Shown: positions 8,306-15,149 of the stretch, piece after piece
Numbering within the stretch: position 1 is the first letter of the stretch
How the letters are laid out: each line of letters begins with the position of its first letter
NCBI GenBank assembly: GCA_019412865.1
Contig: DXOJ01000243.1
Location: 1-15,149, forward strand
From: Bacteroides sp.
Lineage (GTDB): Bacteria > Bacteroidota > Bacteroidia > Bacteroidales > Bacteroidaceae
Direction of reading: 5' to 3'
DNA length: 15,149 bases
Position numbers and translations under genes: made by a program
Notes under the pieces: model-generated
Databases searched by the model: none
What the model saw: only the letters and a program-made list of their open reading frames with translations
Told to the model about the DNA's origin: nothing

Positions 8306-9667
8306 ATGAAAATAGTTTATACATATTATCTTCTAACCTGTGTAGCATTGTGCAGTATATTTTCATCTTGCAATAATGAAACCGACATTTATATGGAAAA
8401 CCCGGATAAACGGATTCAAACTAAAATGCAGGAATATACTGATATACTCACAGGAGCTCCCGATGGATGGATTGCAGAAATAAATACCCAATTAGGAGGT
8501 ATTCACACCTTATGGATGCAATTCACTGCAGACAATCGAGTATCTATGATGTTCGATTATGTAGAATATTACCGCGACTTGAAAGCAAGTCCGTTTGAAA
8601 GTAGCTATATACTCAAGCCACTACAAGGACCAACTATATCATTTGATACGTACTCTTTCTTATCTATCTTTGCAGATCCCAACCAGCTGATGAATGGTGC
8701 AGGACAAGCAGGAACCGGATTAGGAGCAGACTACGAATACGAGATTATATCCTACAAAAACGATCAGTTTCTCCTAAAAGGAAGAAAAAACAAAATGGAA
8801 GCTACACTGACTAAAGCTACCAATGAGGAAAGAGAGGCCATCAAAAATGGCGCCTTAATGGAAAATCAGGATCAGGCTCCTATCTATCAAAAAAAATACT
8901 TCACTTTCAGTTATAAAGGACAAGCGTATGATTTTGTATCTAATGGTAGAAAAACAGGTTTCTTATCCGCTAACAATGGAAATCCGACCCTACAAATAGA
9001 AGGTTCTAAAATAGACCTGAACGGAAATATCGTAATGATGAACCCGTTAATCCTTAATGGTTACGAAATTTATCAGTTCAACAAGACATCCACCGGATAC
9101 ACTACACAAGTAGGCAATGATATACTTGAAATTAAAGGAGGTACTACACCAATTGTTCCTCTATTCAATGCACCTCCAGGAGCAATTCATCAGACAATGG
9201 TAGTGTACAACGATATGCAAAATCAATGGTCATCCGAATATTTTGATAAACATAAAGCTGCTGTTTCGAATTTATTTGCATTCACTCAAACTCAATTCTA
9301 TATTGTGTATGTTGCCATACACATGTACACAGACGGAAGTATAGTGGAGATTGGTTATAAAATATATCAAAACGGTTCATTAGGAGCCGATACTTACGGA
9401 TTCTATTATACATTCAACTATCAGAAGAATTCAGATGGTTCTATCACTTTTGGAGATTATACACCGTTCGATACAAGCAATCCTAATCACGAAGAGTTCG
9501 ACAAATGTCTGTCACCTATTTTAGATGGTTACTTTAAAAAACACAAATTCTTCATTAAAAGCTGGCCGGCTTTGTACAACAATTCCAGCCAATATGTGAT
9601 GTCCTCGCTAATTCCTGCAGAAGATAAGACACTTGGTGTCATGGTAGGCGTACCTATGACGTTCTAA
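8306..9667 (+). CDS. DUF4302 domain-containing lipoprotein, function unknown
   Basis: This 453-residue protein has a short lipoprotein signal with lipobox FSSC and Cys22, then NNETD, an acid-containing tag compatible with surface export. Mature residues about 30-250 match the pattern of DUF4302, which begins with a charged helix (NPDKRIQTKMQEYTDILTG) leading into DGWIAEI and then beta-rich sequence. The remainder is also predicted to be mainly beta, rich in Tyr, Phe and Asn, with no catalytic motif that I recognise. DUF4302 proteins often follow a SusCD pair and a zinc metallopeptidase gene in Bacteroidetes, which is the order here. The gap to the metallopeptidase is six bases, and a terminator hairpin follows. 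Its position resembles that of SusE/SusF-like surface binding proteins in classical loci, so an accessory binding or complex-stabilising role is plausible but unproven. Confidence 0.85.
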   Translation: MKIVYTYYLLTCVALCSIFSSCNNETDIYMENPDKRIQTKMQEYTDILTGAPDGWIAEINTQLGGIHTLWMQFTADNRVSMMFDYVEYYRDLKASPFESSYILKPLQGPTISFDTYSFLSIFADPNQLMNGAGQAGTGLGADYEYEIISYKNDQFLLKGRKNKMEATLTKATNEEREAIKNGALMENQDQAPIYQKKYFTFSYKGQAYDFVSNGRKTGFLSANNGNPTLQIEGSKIDLNGNIVMMNPLILNGYEIYQFNKTSTGYTTQVGNDILEIKGGTTPIVPLFNAPPGAIHQTMVVYNDMQNQWSSEYFDKHKAAVSNLFAFTQTQFYIVYVAIHMYTDGSIVEIGYKIYQNGSLGADTYGFYYTFNYQKNSDGSITFGDYTPFDTSNPNHEEFDKCLSPILDGYFKKHKFFIKSWPALYNNSSQYVMSSLIPAEDKTLGVMVGVPMTF

Positions 9668-9685
9668 AGTTTACTTTACATTTAT

Positions 9686-9710
9686 AGGGATGCCTGAAAA
9701 CGGCATCCCT
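9686..9710 (+). terminator. Hairpin terminator of the SusCD operon
   Basis: AGGGATGCC (9686-9694) and GGCATCCCT (9702-9710) form a perfect nine-pair stem around a seven-base loop, TGAAAAC. It begins 18 bases after the DUF4302 stop codon. The downstream sequence TACTCATT is only moderately T-rich, so termination may be less than complete or the hairpin may partly act to stabilise the 3' end. Confidence 0.75.
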
Positions 9711-9777
9711 TACTCATTAAATAGATATAAGAAAGAAGTATTTGTTTTCCAACCAATGTATATAATCTAAAAATGCC

Positions 9778-9785
9778 TATCTTTG
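9778..9785 (+). promoter_or_regulatory. Bacteroidetes -7 promoter box for ychF-panE-lgt
   Basis: TATCTTTG fits TAnnTTTG exactly and lies 41 bases before the ychF start, predicting a leader of about 35 bases. A TTTG at 9741-9744 is 33 bases upstream of the box, too far for the usual spacing of about 19-21 bases, so no good -33 element is visible. The box sits after the upstream terminator, where a promoter is expected. Confidence 0.6.
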
Positions 9786-9793
9786 CAGTCAGA

Positions 9794-9803
9794 TTATCGA
9801 TAA
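9794..9803. repeat. 10-base perfect palindrome at the predicted ychF transcription start
   Basis: TTATCGATAA is a perfect palindrome a few bases downstream of the -7 box, around or just after the predicted transcription start. Its position would suit an operator, but a ten-base AT-rich palindrome can easily arise by chance and no second copy was seen nearby. Confidence 0.25.
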
Positions 9804-9826
9804 CTAAATAAAAACGAAATAGATAA

Positions 9827-10930
9827 ATGGCATTGCAATGTGGTATTGTAGGACTACCGAACGTGGGTAAGTCGACACTTTTCAACTGTTTGTCGAATGC
9901 GAAAGCACAGGCGGCAAATTTCCCTTTCTGTACAATTGAACCCAATGTAGGTGTAATCACTGTTCCTGACGAACGTCTGAACGCACTCGCTGAATTGGTG
10001 CACCCTCAACGAATTGTTCCTACAACTGTAGAAATCGTAGATATCGCCGGACTGGTGAAAGGCGCAAGCAAAGGTGAAGGACTAGGAAACAAGTTCCTTG
10101 CCAATATCCGTGAGACAGACGCAATTATCCACGTACTCCGTTGCTTCGATGACGACAATGTGACACACGTAGACGGAAGCGTAAATCCCGTCCGCGACAA
10201 AGAAATCATTGACTACGAACTTCAATTGAAAGACCTGGAAACCATCGAAAGCCGTATCCAGAAAGTACAGAAACAAGCACAGACGGGCGGAGACAAAGCT
10301 GCAAAGTTAGCTTACGATGTACTCGTTCAATATAAAGACGCACTGGAACAGGGAAAATCTGCACGTACAGTGACTTTTGAAACAAAAGACGAACAAAAGA
10401 TAGCTCACGAACTGTTCTTATTGACCAGCAAACCGGTAATGTATGTTTGCAATGTTGATGAAGCAAGCGCAGTAAACGGAAATAAATACGTAGATATGGT
10501 ACGCGAAGCCGTAAAAGACGAGAATGCTCAAATCCTGATTGTCGCAGCCAAAACAGAAGCGGACATCGCCGAACTGGAAACGTACGAAGACCGTCAAATG
10601 TTCCTTGCCGAAGTAGGCTTGGAAGAATCGGGCGTAGCACGTCTTATCAAATCTGCTTACAAACTCCTGAATCTCGAAACATATTTCACTGCCGGTGTAC
10701 AAGAAGTACGTGCCTGGACATACGAAAAAGGATGGAAAGCTCCACAATGTGCCGGAGTGATCCACACCGATTTTGAAAAAGGCTTTATCCGTGCCGAAGT
10801 TATCAAATACGATGATTATATCAAATACGGCTCGGAAGCAGCTGTGAAAGAAGCCGGAAAACTGGGTGTGGAAGGAAAAGAATATGTGGTGCAGGATGGC
10901 GACATCATGCATTTCCGTTTCAACGTGTGA
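9827..10930 (+). CDS. ychF: YchF/OLA1-family ribosome-associated NTPase
   Basis: This 367-residue protein is full length for YchF, a conserved Obg-related P-loop NTPase that binds ribosomes and is tied to translation and stress responses. The Walker A motif GLPNVGKS is at 9-16, the G3 motif DIAG at 72-75, and the G4 position is NVDE at 209-212 instead of NKxD. That change is the family hallmark associated with ATP rather than GTP preference. The usual coiled-coil insertion lies around 125-190, and the C-terminal TGS domain covers about 280-367, ending in [10 protein letters not shown]. The start is fixed by the conserved [16 protein letters not shown] beginning. Its GC-richer codon use contrasts with the upstream operon. 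It has its own promoter and is followed after 47 bases by panE, with which it is probably co-transcribed. Confidence 0.98.
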   Translation: MALQCGIVGLPNVGKSTLFNCLSNAKAQAANFPFCTIEPNVGVITVPDERLNALAELVHPQRIVPTTVEIVDIAGLVKGASKGEGLGNKFLANIRETDAIIHVLRCFDDDNVTHVDGSVNPVRDKEIIDYELQLKDLETIESRIQKVQKQAQTGGDKAAKLAYDVLVQYKDALEQGKSARTVTFETKDEQKIAHELFLLTSKPVMYVCNVDEASAVNGNKYVDMVREAVKDENAQILIVAAKTEADIAELETYEDRQMFLAEVGLEESGVARLIKSAYKLLNLETYFTAGVQEVRAWTYEKGWKAPQCAGVIHTDFEKGFIRAEVIKYDDYIKYGSEAAVKEAGKLGVEGKEYVVQDGDIMHFRFNV

Positions 10931-10977
10931 TTATCGGTTACCACCGACGACTTATTAATTACTAATTCGCTAACAAT

Positions 10978-11895
10978 ATGAAATATCTCATTGCAGGAAC
11001 GGGAGGTGTAGGCGGCAGTATCGCAGGATTCTTGTCGCTGGCAGGCAAAGATGTAACCTGTATTGCCCGTGGAGCTCATTTGCAGTCGATTCAAACGAAC
11101 GGTTTGAAACTGAAATCGGATTTGAAGGGCGAACATACGCTCCGGATTCCGGCTACTACCGCTGAAGAATTCAATGGAAAAGCAGATGTGATATTTGTAT
11201 GCGTAAAAGGTTATTCGGTCGATTCTATCGTAGAACTGATTAAAAGGGCAGCACACAAAGACACGGTTGTCATCCCTATCCTGAATGTGTACGGCACAGG
11301 ACCACGCATACAAAAGTTGGTACCGGAAGTCACTGTCCTCGACGGCTGCATCTATATCGTAGGTTTCGTATCCGGCACAGGAGAAATCACCCAAATGGGA
11401 AAGATATTCCGGTTGGTATACGGCGCTCATCACGGCACAGTTGTAAAACCGGGATTGCTGGAAGCCATCCAACAAGACTTGCAGGAAGCAGGCATAAAGG
11501 TAGACCTGTCACCGGACATCAACCGGGATACGTTTATCAAATGGTCGTTTATCTCTGCAATGGCTGTGACAGGTGCTTACTACGACGTTCCGATGGGAGA
11601 AGTACAGAAACCGGGAAAGATACGGGATACATTTATCGGACTTTCTACGGAAAGCGCTGCCTTAGGAAAGAAACTGGGCGTCGAATTTCCCGAAGACCCA
11701 GTCAGCTACAACCTAAAAGTGATTGACAAGCTCGATCCCGAAAGTACCGCTTCTATGCAAAAAGACCTGGCACGCGGACACGACTCGGAAATACAAGGAT
11801 TGCTCTTCGACATGATTGCAGCAGCCGAAGAACAGGGAATAGATATACCGACCTACCGGATGGTTGCGGAGAAATTCAAAGAATCTAATCATTAA
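10978..11895 (+). CDS. panE: Ketopantoate reductase (2-dehydropantoate 2-reductase)
   Basis: This 305-residue protein belongs to the ApbA/PanE family, which reduces 2-dehydropantoate to pantoate with NADPH in pantothenate and coenzyme A synthesis. The dinucleotide-binding motif GTGGVGG occupies 7-13. FVCVKGYS places Lys77 and ILNVYG places Asn103 where the family has conserved active-site residues. The C-terminal helical domain has Lys188 in FIKWS, the likely catalytic lysine, and Glu271 in SEIQG, corresponding to the substrate-binding glutamate. Length is normal for a cytoplasmic PanE. It sits 47 bases after ychF and 17 before lgt with no promoter box seen in either gap, so the three are likely one transcript. 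Related reductases with other 2-keto acid substrates share this fold, so the substrate is slightly less certain than the family. Confidence 0.87.
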   Translation: MKYLIAGTGGVGGSIAGFLSLAGKDVTCIARGAHLQSIQTNGLKLKSDLKGEHTLRIPATTAEEFNGKADVIFVCVKGYSVDSIVELIKRAAHKDTVVIPILNVYGTGPRIQKLVPEVTVLDGCIYIVGFVSGTGEITQMGKIFRLVYGAHHGTVVKPGLLEAIQQDLQEAGIKVDLSPDINRDTFIKWSFISAMAVTGAYYDVPMGEVQKPGKIRDTFIGLSTESAALGKKLGVEFPEDPVSYNLKVIDKLDPESTASMQKDLARGHDSEIQGLLFDMIAAAEEQGIDIPTYRMVAEKFKESNH

Positions 11896-11912
11896 CATTA
11901 ATCCAATATAGA

Positions 11913-12749
11913 ATGAATACCATGCTATTATCCATCAACTGGAACCCGAATCCCGAACTATTCAACCTGTTCGGCATTTCTATCCGTTATTACGGATTAC
12001 TGTGGGCAGTAGGAATATTCTTTGCTTATGTGGTTGTTCACTACCAGTACCGGGATAAAAAGATAGAGGAAAAGAAGTTTGACCCGCTTTTCTTTTACTG
12101 TTTCTTTGGTATTCTAATCGGTGCCCGCCTAGGACACTGCCTGTTCTATGACCCGGGATACTACCTGTCTCATTTTTGGGAAATGATTCTTCCTATCAAG
12201 TTCATGCCGGACGGAAACTGGAAATTTACCGGATATGAAGGACTTGCCAGCCACGGCGGTACATTAGGACTGATAATCGCCCTTTGGCTGTATTGCCGCA
12301 AGACGAAGCTCCATTATATGGACGTGCTGGATATGATTGCCGTAGCTACTCCAATCACCGCCTGCTTCATCCGCCTTGCCAACCTGATGAACTCCGAAAT
12401 CATCGGCAAACCGTCTGATGTGCCCTGGGCATTCGTTTTCGAACGTGTAGATATGCTCCCCCGTCATCCGGGACAGCTCTACGAAGCCATCGCTTATCTT
12501 ATCCTGTTCTTCATCATGCTTTACCTGTATAAGAATTACAGCAAGAAACTGCATCGCGGCTTCTTCTTCGGGCTCTGCCTGACTTACATCTTCACCTTCC
12601 GCTTTTTCATCGAATTCCTAAAAGAAAATCAGGAAGATTTTGAAAACAGCATGATGTTCAATATGGGACAATGGTTAAGCGTTCCGTTTATCATAATAGG
12701 TGTCTATTTCATGTTCTTCTATGACAAGAAGAAAAATAAAATAGCCTAA
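11913..12749 (+). CDS. lgt: Prolipoprotein diacylglyceryl transferase
   Basis: Lgt moves diacylglycerol from phosphatidylglycerol to the lipobox cysteine of prolipoproteins, the first step of lipoprotein maturation at the inner membrane. The 278-residue protein has about seven hydrophobic segments (for example 19-44, 56-79, 138-160, 189-206, 216-236, 254-270). It has the family motifs [10 protein letters not shown] with HGG at 114-116, RLANLMNSE with Arg154 and Glu162, HPGQLYEA at 185-192, and Arg230 in [12 protein letters not shown]. These match the conserved histidine and arginines needed by Lgt. An ATG nine bases downstream (11922) is an alternative start. It is the last gene of the ychF-panE-lgt unit, directly followed by a strong terminator. 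The many lipoproteins of the upstream operon depend on this enzyme, but that neighbourhood need not be functional. Confidence 0.97.
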   Translation: MNTMLLSINWNPNPELFNLFGISIRYYGLLWAVGIFFAYVVVHYQYRDKKIEEKKFDPLFFYCFFGILIGARLGHCLFYDPGYYLSHFWEMILPIKFMPDGNWKFTGYEGLASHGGTLGLIIALWLYCRKTKLHYMDVLDMIAVATPITACFIRLANLMNSEIIGKPSDVPWAFVFERVDMLPRHPGQLYEAIAYLILFFIMLYLYKNYSKKLHRGFFFGLCLTYIFTFRFFIEFLKENQEDFENSMMFNMGQWLSVPFIIIGVYFMFFYDKKKNKIA

Positions 12750-12756
12750 ATCAAAA

Positions 12757-12796
12757 AAAGAGGGATTAGCGGTTCAAACATCACTAATCCCTCTTT
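12757..12796. terminator. Bidirectional terminator between convergent lgt and mutS
   Basis: AAAGAGGGATTAG (12757-12769) pairs perfectly with CTAATCCCTCTTT (12784-12796), a 13-pair stem around a 14-base loop. On the + strand it begins 8 bases after the lgt stop and is followed by CTTTCTTATC. On the - strand the stem runs into seven T residues (the A-run 12753-12759 read in reverse), giving a textbook intrinsic terminator 83 bases after the mutS stop. It should end both transcripts. Confidence 0.92.
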
Positions 12797-12879
12797 CTTA
12801 TCAATAAAACAAATGCCATTTCCCTAATGTCAGGACAACAATCGAAAACATATCCTAAGACATTATATACATTTTCAGC

Positions 12880-15149
12880 TTATTTCCCCCTGACTATCTT
12901 CTTAATATCATTCAGTTTATTCAGCGCTTCAATAGGAGTAAGATTATTCACATCAAGATTCAATATCTCATCGCGAATCTGACAGAGAATCGGATCGTCC
13001 AACTGGAAGAAGCTTAACTGCATACCTCCACGATTCTCGCTCACTTCTGCCAACGGTTTACCTGCTATGCCCTGTTGGCGATTATCAGATTCAAGCTGTT
13101 TCAATATCTCATTTGCACGTTTCACAATGCTTTTCGGCATACCGGCCATCTTTGCCACATGAATACCGAAAGAGTGTTCACTACCGCCACGTTCCAGTTT
13201 ACGAAGGAAGATTACTTTATTATCAACTTCTTTCACCGATACATTATAATTCTTGATGCGCTTGAAAGATTTCTCCATCTCATTCAATTCATGATAATGC
13301 GTAGCAAATAATGTACGTGCTTTTGCTTTCGGATGTTCATGGATATACTCTACAATTGCCCAGGCAATGGAAATACCATCATAAGTAGAAGTACCACGAC
13401 CCAATTCGTCAAACAATACCAGACTCCGGGAAGAAACATTATTCAGGATATCAGCCGCTTCATTCATCTCTACCATAAATGTAGATTCACCGACTGATAT
13501 ATTATCGCTCGCTCCTACACGGGTAAATATCTTATCAACTAAACCGATATGCGCACTTTCCGCAGGAACAAACGAGCCGATTTGAGCCAATAGCGTAATC
13601 AACGCCGTCTGACGCAAGAGTGCCGACTTACCGGCCATGTTCGGACCTGTAATAATAATAATCTGCTGTGTATCGCTGTCCAGCATTACATCATTGGCAA
13701 TATACTTCTCACCTATCGGAAGTTGTTTTTCTATTACCGGGTGACGTCCCTGACGAATATCCAATACGTCATTATCCTCAATAATCGGACGGATATAACG
13801 ATTCTCACGAGCCACATTGGCAAATGACAACAGACAGTCCAGACGTGCAATCTGATTCGCATTAATCTGTATCTGTGGAATAAACTCCATCAATGCCTGT
13901 ACTAAGTCCGTATATAGCTGCGTTTCCAGAATCAGAATCTTATCTTCCGCTCCCAAAATCTTTTCTTCATATTCCTTTAGTTCCTGCGTGATATAACGTT
14001 CCGCATTAACCAGCGTCTGTTTACGAATCCACTCTTTAGGAACTTTATCTTTATGGACATTACGGACTTCGATATAGTAACCGAATACGTTATTATAAGC
14101 CACTTTCAAACTCGGAATACCCGTCTCCTCGCTCTCTCGTTGCTGTATTTTTAGCAGATAATCTTTTCCTGAATAAGAAATTTGCCGCAATTCATCCAAG
14201 TCTGCGTTCACACCATCTTGAATCACTCCACCTTTATTTATCAGTAAAGGAGGATCATTTTTTATCTCTTTGGCAATCCGGTCACGAATAGAAATACAAA
14301 GATTCAACTGTTCGCCAATACGATTCAAACTCGCATTATCGGCTTCCATACATGCTTGTTTTATCGGTTCAATAGCTTGTAAAGCTACCTTCAACTGAAC
14401 GACTTCACGGGGCGACACACGTCCTACAGCCACTTTGGAAATAATACGTTCCAAATCTCCTATTAAATGCAACTGTTCTTCAATCAGTTCCTTAAAATCA
14501 GGTTGGCGGAAGAAATATTCCACTACATTCAAGCGTTCATTGATCGGTTTCTCATCCTTTAAGGGAAAAACCATCCAGCGTTTCAACAGACGAGCTCCCA
14601 TCGGGCTGATCGTTCTGTCGATCACATTGAGCAGGCTACTTCCGCCATCATTCATATTACCAATCAACTCAAGGCTACGCACCGTAAACTTATCCAGACG
14701 GACGTATTTATCTTCTTCAATACGCGCCAATGAAGTGATGTGACCAATCTGCGTATGCTGCGTCATTGTCAAATACTGCAAAATAGCACCGGAAGCAATG
14801 ATGCCATTCTTCAAATGCTCCACTCCGAAACCTTTCAGATTCTTCGTTTCAAAGTGTTTCAGCAGTTTCTCACGGGCAGTCGTTTCTGTAAATACCCAGT
14901 CGTCCAGCTCGAACGTGAAGAACTTGTTACCGAAATTACCTTCAAACATCAGGCGTTTGCCACGTTCAAAAAGAATCTCTTTAGGGGCAAAGTTATTCAA
15001 CAACTTGTCTATATAATCAAAAGGTCCTTCTGCAGTAAGGAATTCACCGGTAGAAATATCGAGAAAGGCAACTCCACAGGAAGCCTTTCCGAAATGAACG
15101 GCAGCCAGAAAGTTATTCTCTTTATAGTTCAGTACATTATCATTGATAG
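12880..15149 (-). CDS. mutS: DNA mismatch repair ATPase MutS (N-terminus outside window)
   Basis: MutS binds mispaired bases and starts mismatch repair. About 755 codons are visible; the frame stays open to the right edge. A TTG at 15003 might be mistaken for a start, but the in-frame residues beyond it (for example [18 protein letters not shown]) are conserved MutS sequence, so the gene continues leftward in protein terms. Visible marks include [17 protein letters not shown] in the core/lever region, [18 protein letters not shown] in the clamp region, Walker [10 protein letters not shown] (near 13625-13651), Walker [17 protein letters not shown], and [11 protein letters not shown]-terminal tail ([10 protein letters not shown], then [14 protein letters not shown]) is also present. 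With a usual length near 860-880, roughly 110-120 residues are missing, including the mismatch-contacting Phe-x-Glu motif. The gene converges on lgt and shares its terminator. No frameshift is seen. Confidence 0.98.
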   Translation of the reverse strand, partial: INDNVLNYKENNFLAAVHFGKASCGVAFLDISTGEFLTAEGPFDYIDKLLNNFAPKEILFERGKRLMFEGNFGNKFFTFELDDWVFTETTAREKLLKHFETKNLKGFGVEHLKNGIIASGAILQYLTMTQHTQIGHITSLARIEEDKYVRLDKFTVRSLELIGNMNDGGSSLLNVIDRTISPMGARLLKRWMVFPLKDEKPINERLNVVEYFFRQPDFKELIEEQLHLIGDLERIISKVAVGRVSPREVVQLKVALQAIEPIKQACMEADNASLNRIGEQLNLCISIRDRIAKEIKNDPPLLINKGGVIQDGVNADLDELRQISYSGKDYLLKIQQRESEETGIPSLKVAYNNVFGYYIEVRNVHKDKVPKEWIRKQTLVNAERYITQELKEYEEKILGAEDKILILETQLYTDLVQALMEFIPQIQINANQIARLDCLLSFANVARENRYIRPIIEDNDVLDIRQGRHPVIEKQLPIGEKYIANDVMLDSDTQQIIIITGPNMAGKSALLRQTALITLLAQIGSFVPAESAHIGLVDKIFTRVGASDNISVGESTFMVEMNEAADILNNVSSRSLVLFDELGRGTSTYDGISIAWAIVEYIHEHPKAKARTLFATHYHELNEMEKSFKRIKNYNVSVKEVDNKVIFLRKLERGGSEHSFGIHVAKMAGMPKSIVKRANEILKQLESDNRQQGIAGKPLAEVSENRGGMQLSFFQLDDPILCQIRDEILNLDVNNLTPIEALNKLNDIKKIVRGK

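Noticed and set aside
9741..9744. TTTG as the -33 element of the ychF promoter.
   Set aside because: It is 33 bases before the -7 box, whereas the usual spacing is about 19-21 bases.
9690..9770. A 26-codon ORF between the DUF4302 gene and ychF (starts MPENGIPYS).
   Set aside because: Its start codon sits inside the stem of the terminator hairpin, there is no ribosome-binding context, and it would fill only the gap before the ychF promoter. It is most likely chance.
10206..10912. Two overlapping minus-strand open frames (144 and 164 codons) inside ychF.
   Set aside because: Both are fully antisense to ychF; their protein sequences are low in recognisable pattern and overlap each other in different frames.
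10816..11475. A 219-codon open frame on the minus strand across the ends of ychF and panE.
   Set aside because: It lies antisense to two well-identified genes, has no family resemblance, and is explained by codon bias of the GC-richer sense genes.
15001..15003. TTG as the start codon of a 707-residue MutS.
   Set aside because: The frame is open for 48 more codons to the window edge, and these encode conserved MutS residues, so the gene is cut by the window and not internally started.

Overview
The window looks like chromosomal DNA of a gut Bacteroides. Both recognisable promoters carry the Bacteroidetes -7 box TAnnTTTG. Start codons follow AT-rich leaders with weak or no Shine-Dalgarno sequence. 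The left two thirds is a SusC/SusD-type outer-membrane uptake locus with several lipoproteins typical of this genus. The species cannot be fixed from the sequence alone.

Region 1 (1-9710, + strand) is a tightly packed five-gene operon behind a TAACTTTG promoter at 6-13. It ends at a hairpin at 9686-9710. In order it encodes: a 709-residue surface lipoprotein with a fimbrillin/Mfa-like N-terminus and a FISUMP-like C-terminal domain; a SusC-type TonB-dependent transporter; its SusD/RagB lipoprotein partner; a lipoprotein metallopeptidase with an HEFAH zinc motif; and a DUF4302 lipoprotein of unknown function. Gaps between genes are 21, 14, 1 and 6 bases. There is no glycoside hydrolase, polysaccharide lyase, sulfatase or regulator in the visible part. 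The only visible enzyme is a putative protease. The best reading is a surface complex that binds, clips and imports a peptide or protein-derived nutrient, by analogy with RagAB. That substrate assignment is inference.

Region 2 (9778-12796, + strand) is a housekeeping cluster of clearly higher GC content. It holds ychF (translation-associated NTPase), a ketopantoate reductase (panE-type) and lgt (prolipoprotein diacylglyceryl transferase). The three genes are closely spaced behind one promoter (TATCTTTG at 9778-9785). They end at a strong bidirectional terminator at 12757-12796.

Region 3 (12880-15149, - strand) is mutS, convergent with lgt and sharing that terminator. Its N-terminal part, including the mismatch-contacting residues, lies beyond the right edge.

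No RNA genes, insertion sequences, CRISPR arrays or integration sites were seen. There is no gene-free stretch over 300 bases. The most interesting part is the SusCD-metallopeptidase-DUF4302 operon headed by the composite fimbrillin/FISUMP lipoprotein.
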